Shown: piece by piece, positions 18,353 through 28,670 of the stretch | Position numbering within the stretch: the stretch's first letter is position 1 | Layout of the letters: each line of letters begins with the position of its first letter | NCBI GenBank assembly: GCA_015903945.1 | Contig: JABMDL010000009.1 | Coordinates: 17,796-81,795, forward strand | Origin: Nitrospira sp. | Lineage (GTDB): Bacteria; Nitrospirota; Nitrospiria; Nitrospirales; Nitrospiraceae | Direction of reading: 5' to 3' | DNA: 64,000 nucleotides | Notes under the pieces: generated by a model | The model's database searches: none | Seen by the model: only the letters and a program-made list of their open reading frames with translations | What the model was told of the DNA's origin: nothing | Made by a program: the position numbers and the translations under genes

Positions 18353-19210
18353 ATGCCATCGGCGCACGAACTGGTCCAGTCCTGCAGCGCTACTTTTACA
18401 TTGCCGGATGTATACTTTCGTGTTCGAGACGTGGTGGACAACCACGACTCAACCATGGACGATCTTGCTGATGCCATCAAGTTGGATCCGGCCATCTCGG
18501 CCAGATTGCTCCGTGTCGTCAACAGTCCCATGTATGGGTTCCCCAAACAGGTCGATACGATCACGCGTGCCGTCAATCTTCTCGGCATGCAGCCGGTCAA
18601 CAATCTCGTCACGGCGACCACCGTCGGCCGGACCTTCTCTGGCATGACAATGCAACTCATGGACATGCCCACGTTCTGGCGAAACAGTGTGCTCTGTGCC
18701 TTGCTGGCTGGAAGGATCGCCAGATCGTGCGGTATCGAGGACAGCGAACGCTTCTTCATTGAAGGCCTCCTGCGCGACATCGGCCATTTGGTGCTCTATC
18801 AGACCGTTCCGAAAAGAGCCCAGTCTGCGCTTGTCGAAGCGGGATATCTCAATGCCCCTCTTGCTGAGGTCGAGCAGGCCAGTATCGGATGCGACTTTGC
18901 GGAGGTAGGCGCCGAGTTGATCCACTCCTGGGGTATGCCAGTGCAGATTGAACAGGCGGTCCGGTACCAATTGCGTCCAGGCGAAGCCGGAGCATTCACT
19001 CTTCACGCGTCCATCGTGCATCTGGCCGGCGTCGTCGCTGATCACGAAGCACTCGATTCGAGCGGCAGCCCGGAGGGCCTGTCGTTCGACCATCATGCCG
19101 TCACCGCCACACAGTTTGTCCAGGCCGATCTTCCGGCTGTGCTCGCCGAGGTGCGTGCCCAGCTGCAAGACACCCTGACTCTGATCTATCCTCACGCGAT
19201 GGCGGCATAG
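18353..19210 (+). CDS. HDOD-domain regulatory protein
   Basis: A 285-residue protein consisting mainly of an HDOD domain, a catalytically inactive relative of HD phosphohydrolases. Seen: LADAIKLDPAISARLLRVVN, SPMYGFPKQVDTITRAVNLLG, and the later GLLRDIGHLVLY where an HD enzyme would have its metal motif. HDOD proteins act in signal output, often with c-di-GMP or chemotaxis systems. It faces another HDOD gene (19380-20962) in convergent orientation. Confidence 0.85.
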   Translation: MPSAHELVQSCSATFTLPDVYFRVRDVVDNHDSTMDDLADAIKLDPAISARLLRVVNSPMYGFPKQVDTITRAVNLLGMQPVNNLVTATTVGRTFSGMTMQLMDMPTFWRNSVLCALLAGRIARSCGIEDSERFFIEGLLRDIGHLVLYQTVPKRAQSALVEAGYLNAPLAEVEQASIGCDFAEVGAELIHSWGMPVQIEQAVRYQLRPGEAGAFTLHASIVHLAGVVADHEALDSSGSPEGLSFDHHAVTATQFVQADLPAVLAEVRAQLQDTLTLIYPHAMAA

Positions 19211-19379
19211 CCATTCAGAACTTCATCTGAGACAGACGCGCGCATGCGACTTCCTGGTCGCGACCTCGTCGCCGCCGTCGGTGAGAAGAGGTGGCTCGCC
19301 GAGTCAGTGCGCGGGCCGCTTCGGGGAGGCAGCGGATGATCTTGTCCATTCAGTAGAATCCTGCCGTTCGGGGGGATCA

Positions 19380-20962
19380 CTATAGGATGCCGGCTAGTCG
19401 ATTCAGCCCTAATGTCGTTTGCAGGAACAATAACTGAAAGACCTGGTAGTCCTGAGCACCCACCGGCTGACGACTCACTCCCCGGTCGCAATAGACAAGT
19501 CCGATAGGCTTGACGCCAACTCGCAATGACGCGAGGATCGCCGACGTCGGATTCCAGATCTCGGTAAACTCTGGTTTCATGGTTTCAGCCATGAGGCCAG
19601 AAAAATCCGGGACATGGAGTGGATCGGTCCGTTTGAGTACCGTGAGAAAAAACTGGTGCTCTCGACTAAGTGAACCCGAGATGGCTTGGAGATAAGGTGC
19701 GAGTGGAGCCGCGCCAAGTACGAGCCGTCCGATCAGGAGATCACTATCGTTGGAGTTCAGAATGGACAAGCCGACCCGGTCAAAACCAGCGTCCCGGTGT
19801 AAGGATGTAGCAAAGGTTCTCAGCAGGCTGTTGAGATCCTTGGCTTCCTGCAGCGAGTCCTGAAAGGCTTGGAGTGTTTCAAGGGGTTTCATTCGAATAG
19901 GCGCTGCCGGGGTGTCTTCTGGGACAGCATACTCATGAGGGGCGCGCGACCGTTGCTTGCTGCCTGTTTGGTTGGGGGGCAGGGGTGTAATCGGCTCGAT
20001 CGTGTCGTGCTCGGTTGACGGAACCATGGCTTCGTCGGAGGTGTCGAGCGCCAACCCCATTGATCGAACGAGTTGGCGTCCCCGGTCTATGGCACGAATC
20101 ATCACATCCCCAAAGAGGCCCTGAGCCAACCCGCTTCCCAATAACAGCGTCTTTTTGGCTTCTCCAATGGCAGTCAGGGAGGCAGCGCTTATTGTGACGT
20201 GGACCAGTCTGGTGGAACCGAGAATAATACCCCGGTAAGTCTGGAAGTCGCTTTGCCAACGTCCTTGCGGTAATTCCCCTGGACTCCAAAAGAGCCTGAC
20301 CAGATCATGCGGCAATTTCCACATTTGGGCCAAGGCCTGGGCCAGAGTTAGCCGAGGCACGCCGATGAGGCGAATTTCCTCAAGTAGGGAGTCCTCCGGG
20401 CGTGTGGTTTTCCGGGCACTGGCTTGGAGGGCAAGAAAGAGATCAGGATCTTGGTAGGCAATGGCCAAGTCTCCGATCGAGTACAACAGCGTGGCGGTAA
20501 ACAATTGACCCGGCTGAGGATGGTCCATGGCTGTGGCCAGTTCGCTCGCACAGGTTGCGGAGATAAGAGACTTGGCGATGAGGGTTTGGAACTCTTCTGG
20601 CGAATCGGCCAATGTTGCAACTGTTCGACCAGATGCGCGGCAGCCACGAGGGATCGAACAGTATCGAGCCCGAGCCAGCTGACAGCATGAGATACCGAGA
20701 CGATCGTTTGTTGGGGGCTATAGGCGATGCAGTTCGCCACTTGCAGCACTTTGCACGTCAACCCATGATCTCGGCTGATCACCTGGGCCAGCTTTGCGGG
20801 GCTGGCATGAGGACCCATGTCGTTCAGGATGTGCTGGCAGGTGGACTGTAAGATGGGTAGGCACCGGCTTGATTCATCGGAGAGCGGTTGGAGGTTCCGG
20901 TGGAGACGCGAGCGGATGGAGCCGAGCAAGGCCGATTCTGTAGCGGTGTCCGACGCAGACAT
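19380..20962 (-). pseudogene. HDOD-GAF protein, frameshifted
   Basis: Read from ATG 20962, the first frame gives a clear HDOD N-terminal half (LAQVISRDHGLTCKVLQVAN ... VSHAVSWLGLDTVRSLVAAA) and then loses similarity. The second frame, open from about 20612 to 19380, carries the rest: ADSPEEFQTLIAKSLISATC, LLYSIGDLAIAYQDPDLF, then a GAF-like C-terminal domain (LQAFQDSLQEAKDLNSLLRT ... LVYCDRGVS). The switch lies between about 20600 and 20645. The total of 1583 bases is one short of a multiple of three, so a single missing base restores a product of about 527 residues. AGGA precedes the ATG. Confidence 0.8.
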
Positions 20963-21161
20963 AGGGGTATCCTGATATGGGAGCAGAATCTCTATCGGTG
21001 AGAACCCGATCGATCTTGAGTGTCAGTCGGCTATGGGGCGGTGATTGGCGGCGAATACAGAATGAGGGAAACAGACGGCCGGCTCGTTGGGGATCAGGCT
21101 TGAGGAACGCCTCCCGACTCCCTTTGATCGCGACGGTTGAGGAAAGAGCCGCTCGAGCTCG

Positions 21162-21407
21162 TCACGAAAAGATTGTCGGAGAGCCAAGCCGCCGAAGAGA
21201 GGTGAAGACAATGGGCACATTACTGACTTCGGCCCACGACAGTATCGCCATCTCTGGCTCTGCCCCGAGAAAAGATTGGAGTAGCATGAAGACACCGAAG
21301 ACAAGGGCAATGATACCGGGCCAGATCATCGAGAGAGCACCGAGAACGAATAGAACCGTCATGGCCTCTAAAGCATGCTGGCCAATCTGGCTTTTGGTTG
21401 TAGTCAT
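21162..21407 (-). CDS. Small membrane protein
   Basis: An 81-residue protein with a long hydrophobic core (VLFVLGALSMIWPGIIALVF and onward) that could form two closely spaced membrane helices. A strong ribosome site GGGAGGG lies 5-6 bases before ATG 21407, which makes translation likely. I recognise no family. It is transcribed away from the brnTA remnant. Confidence 0.55.
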   Translation of the reverse strand: MTTTKSQIGQHALEAMTVLFVLGALSMIWPGIIALVFGVFMLLQSFLGAEPEMAILSWAEVSNVPIVFTSLRRLGSPTIFS

Positions 21408-21493
21408 AAGGCCCTCCCTGGTCTACTCTTCACCAAACACATGAATGGCGTTGAAGAAGATTGCTGGCATGATACCGCCGAAGGGGGCCTACT

Positions 21494-21551
21494 TAGCAAC
21501 CGGGCATGGGACCTAGAAGCAGGGGGCATGAGACCTAATAGCAACCGGGCA
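21494..21551 (+). repeat. Short direct repeats upstream of brnTA
   Basis: The 13-mer tagcaaccgggca occurs at 21494-21506 and again at 21539-21551. Between them gggcatgggaccta (21502-21515) is repeated with one change at 21524-21537. The block lies where the missing 5' part of brnT would be expected. Confidence 0.7.
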
Positions 21552-21595
21552 GACTCCCTCCCAAGAGTTGGCCTGTTAGCGGTATGTCACAATAG

Positions 21596-21751
21596 GAGAG
21601 TGTTCGGATCGCCCGCTCAATCGCGGGCCGCATCCTGTTTGTGGTGTATACGGTGAGGAGACAGAGTCATGAAAAAGAAACCATCCGCATCATCAGCGCC
21701 CGACAAGCGAGCCGGAAAGAGCGTGCGGCATATGCCAGATTCACAGATTGA
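21596..21751 (+). pseudogene. brnT: brnT toxin, 3' remnant
   Basis: The frame open from 21596 (after TAG 21593-21595) to TGA 21749-21751 reads RSIAGRILFVVYT, then ETIRIISARQASRKERAAYA. This is the typical C-terminal third of BrnT, a RelE-like ribonuclease toxin. The N-terminal two thirds are absent: upstream is a stop codon and then a short-repeat region. No start codon serves the fragment, so it should be silent. It overlaps brnA by 20 bases, as an intact operon would. Confidence 0.75.
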
Positions 21752-21962
21752 TTTCTCGGACATGCCGGAGTTGTCCGACCAACAGCTCAAACGGATGAAG
21801 CGAGTCGGCAGGCCTGCCACTGGCCTGGCCAAGCAGTTGATCGCCATCCGTCTGTCGCCGCGTCTTTTGGCAACCTTGCGCACCATGGCGGCCAAGCAGG
21901 GCAAGGGATACCAGACGCTGATTCACGAGTTGTTAGAAAAGGCGGCCTCCCGCGCGGCGTGA
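21732..21962 (+). CDS. brnA: BrnA-type antitoxin, orphaned
   Basis: A 76-residue DNA-binding antitoxin of the BrnA/DUF4415 type. It starts MPDSQIDFSDMPELSDQQLK and ends with a ribbon-helix-helix-like segment: GRPATGLAKQLIAIRLSPRL, then GYQTLIHELLEKA. ATG 21732 is preferred to the longer ATG 21669 because it overlaps the brnT end by 20 bases and has GGAAAGAG about ten bases upstream; the longer start would be a frame shadow of brnT. With the toxin truncated, it may still autoregulate or neutralise BrnT proteins encoded elsewhere. Confidence 0.75.
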   Translation: MPDSQIDFSDMPELSDQQLKRMKRVGRPATGLAKQLIAIRLSPRLLATLRTMAAKQGKGYQTLIHELLEKAASRAA

Positions 21963-22170
21963 GATGGCAGATTTGCGTCTTGTGGTCAGCAGAGGCCTCT
22001 TGGCTGGGGACAATGTCCCTGGCCATGGGCGTTCACGCGTACGCGCCTCTGTAGAGAAGATAGCTAAGATGGCAAAGCCAGACCCTGAATTCCCCTAGCT
22101 ACTTGACTCACTGGTGCGAGAAGACTTGAGCCGAATAGAAGTCGTAGGCGGCTCATGTAGAGGGTTTGCC

Positions 22171-24438
22171 TCATACTTTTCCGAACGTCTTCTCGAAAAA
22201 CTCTTTCGTCTGGGTCATGTGCTGTTCGATGTCGGTCTGGAGATGCCGTGCGCCGGCTTTCCAGTCGTCAGTGGTATAGCCGACACGGCGGGCGAGGAAG
22301 ATGAATTCGTCGGAATCCACCGGCGGGAGAACCCGATCCTTGGCGTTGCCCCGGACCATGCGGAGGCCGTCAATGAGCATGCGGATGAAGAAATAGGCCT
22401 TGCGCAGTTGCTCCCCGTCTTGCCGCGTCACGATCCGGCAGTCGACCAGAGCCGCCAGAGCCTGCATGGTGTTGGGGGTGCGTAAGACGGGGAGTTTCTG
22501 GCCATGCATGATTTGGAGGTATTGCACGGCGTATTCAATATCGACGATGCCGCCGGGGCTGTACTTAAGATTCACCGTGTCGCGCTCAACCGATTGCTTC
22601 AGCTGCTGCCGCCGCAAGTCGAGGGCTGTGGGGATGTCCCAGGGGGCGCCGCTGTAGACGTATCGGTCGCGATGCGCCTCGACTCGTTTGCCGAGGGCGG
22701 CATCTCCGGCCACGTACCGCAGCTTGATCAATGACTGTCGCTCAAACGGCGCGGCGAGTCCCGTTGCGCTGTAATAACTGGTGATCTCGTCGAATGGATT
22801 GACCAGAGAGCCTTTCCCTCCGTGAGGCCGCAGGCGCACGTCGAGATGGAAGATGCCTTCTTGTTTGGCCTCGATCCACTGCAATAGTTCATGCCCCAGC
22901 CGCTCGAAGTATTCGCTGTTGTCGATCGGCTGCTTGCCTCCGGTGCGGCCCGCGTCGCCATAGACAAACATCACTTCGATGTCGGAGGCGTAGCCAAGTT
23001 CCTTGCCGCCGAACTTCCCCAGGCCGAGGATCGCGAAGGGACAGGGTTTCTTGTTCGCCAGGCGCGGCGGGCCGTAGAGCTTGTTCAGCTTGGCTTGGCA
23101 GTCTTTCAGGCTTCGGTCCACGATCACGTCGGCCAGCTGCGTCAGCGCCGCCGAGAAGTCGGCGAGGGCGGTGCCCGGCTCGACAATGTGCTTCATGTCG
23201 ATGCGAAACATTTCCCGATCTTTGAAACTGTTCAACGCCGCCTTGCGGGCATCGTCGGTCTTGGCCCGATTGACGGCACGATCCAGCGCCTTGCGGAGTG
23301 AGGCCTGTGGAGTGAGGAGGGGGGCATCACGATAGTCCTGCAGCAAGGGGAGCAGGTTGCCGTGCTGCCGGCGGAGAAAGTCCTCCCAGAGAAAATCGCT
23401 GGCGCCGAGCAGGCGGGCAAGAATGGGGAAGGTTTTCTTGTCGCTCAGGACCGCCAAGGTCTGCTGCTGCGCTTTCCCTGTGGTCTCCTGCATGATCAAG
23501 TCGAGAAACTGGTCGAACGCGTCGAGGGCTTTGGCGGGATCGGGGGCCCAGGTAAGGGCATGGGTGAACTGCTTGAGGAGAACAGCCGTCAGGCGCAGCT
23601 GCTGCTGATCGGTAGGATCGGTCAGCTTTTGGCCGAAACGGTTACGCACATGAAAGCGGTCGTGCAGTTTCGAGTCTTCCATCTCGATTTGGGCTTTGGC
23701 GATGTACACGTTACGCATGGCCAGCGCATTGGCGAACGCGTAGAGAAAGGCCGGCGTGTCGTCCGATCGGATGTCCATGATGGTGTCCGTCGCCGAGCGG
23801 CTGTTGTCGAAGGTAATGTGCACCGGATGGAGCAGGCCGCTGAACGACCCGCGGCGCTTGCCGAGTTGTTCGACCAATTGCCGGTTCACGGCATGGCGGG
23901 CTTCCGCGAATTGATTTGTGTCGAGCAAGCCAATGACAGATCGAAGTTCCTCTCCAAGCCGTGCCTGGTCAACCGGTTCGAACGACACACCGTGAACCGG
24001 TTGTACGCGGAAGAGATCGACGATCTTCTTGCGGCTCAACCCGGCCCGTTCGGTCGGGCGCCGTCGCAGTCCGCCACGAGGTGTCTTGCCGGCCGATGGA
24101 GACGCTGCATCCGTGAACGTGTAGATCTGGCCTTCATCGATGTTCAGTCCGAAGGCGGACAGGAGCCCGCAGATGGTGGCGAACTCGGCGAAGTAGTCAT
24201 ACGCGACGATGGTCAGATCGAAGTGTCCCCCGCTCTGTTCCGCAATCGCCAGTTCGCAGAGATTGTCCAGCGTCAGCCTGGCGGCGAGATGAATGTGCTC
24301 CGCGACCAACGTCGGCTCCACCCGCAGGAAATATTCCGGGTCCATTCGACTGAGGAAGTCGTGCACAATGTCGGCTGATACATCCTGACAGAGTGGCGTG
24401 ATGGACCGAAAGACCTGTTCCTGGTGGAAGGCAGTCAT
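22171..24438 (-). CDS. ACT-domain plus GlnE adenylyltransferase-half fusion
   Basis: A 755-residue protein. The C-terminal half resembles the adenylyltransferase half of GlnE: nucleotidyltransferase motif GLGKFGGKELGYASDIE (472-488), DVRLRPHG (533-540) and GGIVDIEYAVQYLQ (629-642). In E. coli GlnE the second acidic residue is Asp; here it is Glu488. The N-terminal part is unlike GlnE. It contains two ACT-like modules resembling those at the end of GlnD: about 72-150 (DLTIVAYDYFAEFATICGLL) and about 205-290 (SDDTPAFLYAFANALAMRN). The likely role is to adenylylate GlnA, with direct sensing of glutamine or a related ligand. Divergent from the deadenylylase half, 66 bases away. Function is inferred. 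Confidence 0.75.
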   Translation of the reverse strand: MTAFHQEQVFRSITPLCQDVSADIVHDFLSRMDPEYFLRVEPTLVAEHIHLAARLTLDNLCELAIAEQSGGHFDLTIVAYDYFAEFATICGLLSAFGLNIDEGQIYTFTDAASPSAGKTPRGGLRRRPTERAGLSRKKIVDLFRVQPVHGVSFEPVDQARLGEELRSVIGLLDTNQFAEARHAVNRQLVEQLGKRRGSFSGLLHPVHITFDNSRSATDTIMDIRSDDTPAFLYAFANALAMRNVYIAKAQIEMEDSKLHDRFHVRNRFGQKLTDPTDQQQLRLTAVLLKQFTHALTWAPDPAKALDAFDQFLDLIMQETTGKAQQQTLAVLSDKKTFPILARLLGASDFLWEDFLRRQHGNLLPLLQDYRDAPLLTPQASLRKALDRAVNRAKTDDARKAALNSFKDREMFRIDMKHIVEPGTALADFSAALTQLADVIVDRSLKDCQAKLNKLYGPPRLANKKPCPFAILGLGKFGGKELGYASDIEVMFVYGDAGRTGGKQPIDNSEYFERLGHELLQWIEAKQEGIFHLDVRLRPHGGKGSLVNPFDEITSYYSATGLAAPFERQSLIKLRYVAGDAALGKRVEAHRDRYVYSGAPWDIPTALDLRRQQLKQSVERDTVNLKYSPGGIVDIEYAVQYLQIMHGQKLPVLRTPNTMQALAALVDCRIVTRQDGEQLRKAYFFIRMLIDGLRMVRGNAKDRVLPPVDSDEFIFLARRVGYTTDDWKAGARHLQTDIEQHMTQTKEFFEKTFGKV

Positions 24439-24448
24439 GATATGCCGC

Positions 24449-24454
24449 AGTATA
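24449..24454 (-). promoter_or_regulatory. -10 element for the ACT-GlnE gene
   Basis: On the minus strand TATACT (plus 24449-24454) lies ten bases before ATG 24438, so the transcript should have almost no leader. A convincing -35 is not seen. Confidence 0.4.
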
Positions 24455-24468
24455 CTCCATCCGCTTCA

Positions 24469-24497
24469 TTGTGAGACAGGGACCACGTCAGTATAAT
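24469..24497 (+). promoter_or_regulatory. Promoter for the GlnE deadenylylase half
   Basis: TTGTGA at 24469-24474 and TATAAT at 24492-24497 with a 17-base spacer. Transcription should begin at about 24504-24505, which is the ATG used here, so a leaderless mRNA is predicted. An earlier ATG at 24496 lies inside the -10 and cannot be on this transcript. Confidence 0.7.
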
Positions 24498-24504
24498 GCG
24501 CGCC

Positions 24505-26232
24505 ATGATGAGGCCGAAGGGATCTGTCCCCAACAGGTTTGACCGGACTGCGGCACCATCGCCTCCCGTTCGGCCTGATCCGAGGCCGGTGTTGTTGGCG
24601 GTTGAGCCGGATTCCGCGCAGACCCACGCCATCCTCTCTGCCTATGGGTTGAGACATATCGAGCAGGCCGATCGGAATCTCCAGGCCATGGCCGGCGAGC
24701 CGCATGAACGGTGCCAATTGGCCGAGCTCTTGCCGCAGCTGTTGGAGGCCGTCGCCCGTACCGCCGATCCCGATCAGGCACTCAACCATTGGGAGCGCCT
24801 GTTGGCGAGTGTGGCGCGCACCTCAATGGTCGACTATCTGCAACGCTCGCCGCAGATCCTCGATCTGCTCTGTACGATTTTCGGCAACAGCGATGCCCTG
24901 GCTTTCACCATCATTCGGGACCCCACGCTCATCTATTGGCTGGATGAAGAAGATGTGCGGTCTAGGCCGCCGACGCGCAAGAGCATGGAAGCCGCGCTCC
25001 GCCGGAAGATCGGGCATCTGAAGACGAAGGATCTGCAACTCGATGTGCTGCGCCGGTTTCGCCGTCAGGCGATGCTGCTTATCGGGGTACGCGATCTGTT
25101 GCGCCTCGCCGCTGTGACGGACACGACAGCCTCGTTATCCGATCTGGCCTCCCTGCTGATCCATGCGGCGTATGAAATTGTCGACGTCGATTTGCGTCGA
25201 CAATATGGAGTGCCGATGCACAAGAATCGGCGGGGACGATGGGTGACCACCGGATTCACGGTCATTGGGATGGGCAAACTCGGCGGACATGAACTGAACT
25301 ACAGCTCCGACGTAGATATTTTGTACATCTATGAGTCACATGACGGCGAGACCCGAGCACCGGAAAGACATCGGGCGGACAAGCCCGGCGGGGTTGGGAT
25401 TTCCAACGAAGAATATTTCGAGATTTTGGCCCGGGAACTGACGAAGACATTGGCCGAGCCGACGCGGGAAGGGTACATTTTTCGTGTCGATTTACGGTTG
25501 CGGGCCGAGGGATCGGTGGGCCAGCTGGCCCGCTCGCTCGACGGGTATCAGCAATACTGCTTCATGCGCGGCCAGGTGTGGGAGCGGCTGGCGTTGCTCA
25601 AGGCTTGGCCGGTGGCCGGCTCGCCGGAGGTTGGACAGAGGTTTTTGAAGATGGTGAAACCGTTTATCCTGGGGACAGCCGCCAAGCCGACGACCCTGAC
25701 GGAAGCCCTGGCGGTGGTGGACGAGGTGCGAGCGGTCAAGGAGACGATCGACCGGCACATGGCTGAGCGAGGGCACGCGCGGCGCAACGTCAAGCTGGGT
25801 GTCGGCGGCATCCGTGAGATCGAATTTTTCGTGCAGACCGTGCAAGTGATCGCGGGCAGGAACATGGCGGGCTTGGTGGATCGCAGCACGCTCAGATCGT
25901 TGGACCGGTTTGTCCGCTACAAGCTGATGTCCAAGCAGGAACGAGACGAACTGACCGCTGCCTACCTGTTTCTCCGCGACGTGGAACACAAGCTGCAAAT
26001 GGTCCACGATCTCCAGACCCATGCGTTGCCCGAAAATGGGGATGAGATGGAGCGGTGCGCGATCCGAGCGGGATACGGTGCAGGAGACCGAGCGAGTGCC
26101 ACCGCCCGATTTCGGGCCGACCACCAGCGCCATACGGAAATAGTCCGCCGGGCGTTCCTGTCGTTCTTTGCCGAACCCAAGACCTCGCCGATCCTGAAGG
26201 CGGCATTGCGGGCGATTACGGCAAAGGGCTGA
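24505..26232 (+). CDS. glnE: GlnE adenylyl-removase half, stand-alone
   Basis: A 575-residue protein matching the N-terminal (deadenylylating) half of GlnE, which normally exceeds 900 residues. Visible: LRRFRRQAMLLIGVRDLLRL, the nucleotidyltransferase motif GMGKLGGHELNYSSDVDILY (about 255-274), DLRLRAEGSVG, and KLGVGGIREIEFFVQTVQ, the last being typical of the removase rather than the transferase half. It lacks any second transferase domain and ends soon after the helical domain. The usual RLRP proline is replaced by Ala. The matching transferase half is the divergent neighbour. Start 24505 follows from the promoter position. Confidence 0.85.
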   Translation: MMRPKGSVPNRFDRTAAPSPPVRPDPRPVLLAVEPDSAQTHAILSAYGLRHIEQADRNLQAMAGEPHERCQLAELLPQLLEAVARTADPDQALNHWERLLASVARTSMVDYLQRSPQILDLLCTIFGNSDALAFTIIRDPTLIYWLDEEDVRSRPPTRKSMEAALRRKIGHLKTKDLQLDVLRRFRRQAMLLIGVRDLLRLAAVTDTTASLSDLASLLIHAAYEIVDVDLRRQYGVPMHKNRRGRWVTTGFTVIGMGKLGGHELNYSSDVDILYIYESHDGETRAPERHRADKPGGVGISNEEYFEILARELTKTLAEPTREGYIFRVDLRLRAEGSVGQLARSLDGYQQYCFMRGQVWERLALLKAWPVAGSPEVGQRFLKMVKPFILGTAAKPTTLTEALAVVDEVRAVKETIDRHMAERGHARRNVKLGVGGIREIEFFVQTVQVIAGRNMAGLVDRSTLRSLDRFVRYKLMSKQERDELTAAYLFLRDVEHKLQMVHDLQTHALPENGDEMERCAIRAGYGAGDRASATARFRADHQRHTEIVRRAFLSFFAEPKTSPILKAALRAITAKG

Positions 26233-26263
26233 GAGTGGGTTACGGTCGTGTGGCCTGAAAACA

Positions 26264-26297
26264 CGAAGGGCCCGGCGGTTGCCCGCCGAGCCCTTCG
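26264..26297 (-). terminator. Terminator between groEL and the GlnE half
   Basis: A 15-bp stem (26264-26278 with 26283-26297, one mismatch) and a 4-base loop. Reading the minus strand, TTTT follows, so it should end groEL transcripts. It may also stop transcription from the plus strand. Confidence 0.75.
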
Positions 26298-26365
26298 CTG
26301 CCGAATGCTTTCAGCGATCAGCTCTTCATCATCTCAGCACTCAGTCCTCAGGACTCAGCACTGAC

Positions 26366-28018
<1,653 letters not shown>

Positions 28019-28103
28019 TTATAAGTTCTTAAGGTTCTAAAGTGTGAAGGTTAGGAAGTGCATCGATCCACTTTCCAACTTGCTAAGGTTGGCACTTGCC
28101 ACA

Positions 28104-28403
28104 TTACGCCGTGAATACTCCCAGGATGTCTTCTTCCTTGAGGATCAAGCAATCTTCGTCTTCGATGCGGAGCTTGGTGCCGGAGTACTTGTCGAACAAG
28201 ACCTGGTCGCCAACCTTGACGTTCTCGACCTTCTTGCCGACCGCCTGAATGATTCCACGCTGTGGCTTTTCTTTCGCTGAGTCCGGCACATAAATCCCGC
28301 CGGCGGTCCGTTCCAATTCTTCCGTATAGGTGACGAACACCCGTTCCCCCAGGGGTTGGAATCCCTTGGCGACGTTCTTCTTCTCCTTCGCAGCTGTGCT
28401 CAT
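28104..28403 (-). CDS. groS: Co-chaperonin GroES
   Basis: A 99-residue lid subunit of the GroEL chamber. It shows FQPLGERVFVTYTEELERTA, the mobile loop region GGIYVPDSAKEKPQRG, and VLFDKYSGTKLRIEDEDCLI. The first 15 or so residues (MSTAAKEKKNVAKG) are a lysine-rich extension beyond the usual start. A strong AGGAGGAGG ribosome site precedes ATG 28403. Confidence 0.97.
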   Translation of the reverse strand: MSTAAKEKKNVAKGFQPLGERVFVTYTEELERTAGGIYVPDSAKEKPQRGIIQAVGKKVENVKVGDQVLFDKYSGTKLRIEDEDCLILKEEDILGVFTA

Positions 28404-28523
28404 AACAGAACCTCCTCCTGATGAAAGTTAACCCGATGTTGTGAACGATGTGGAATTGGGCCTGCGTCCGACGACAGTGGCGTGTTGACCAGGCAGAAGC
28501 CCACTTTCAAGAACGTGGAACCA

Positions 28524-28551
28524 TAGATAGGTCTCGGTCGATCCAAGTCAA
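28524..28551 (-). promoter_or_regulatory. Promoter for groES-groEL
   Basis: On the minus strand TTGACT (plus 28546-28551) and TATCTA (plus 28524-28529) are separated by 16 bases, a housekeeping-type promoter about 115 bases before groES. No heat-shock sigma consensus (CTTGAA, CCCCAT) and no CIRCE repeat was seen nearby. Confidence 0.6.
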
Positions 28552-28670
28552 GGGGGGATTCGAGGATTTTCTATTGTCCCCGGGAAGCTGGACAATCGCT
28601 ATGATAACTCATTGATACTACGCTATTCTAGGATAATTTTCGGCTGTCGTGCCGATGGGGAATCGGGAGG

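Noticed and set aside
22171..24438. A 338-codon plus-strand frame inside the ACT-GlnE gene
   Set aside because: It is the antisense shadow of a gene with clear GlnE motifs.
28404..28670. CIRCE operator upstream of groES
   Set aside because: No TTAGCACTC-N9-GAGTGCTAA or near match was found.
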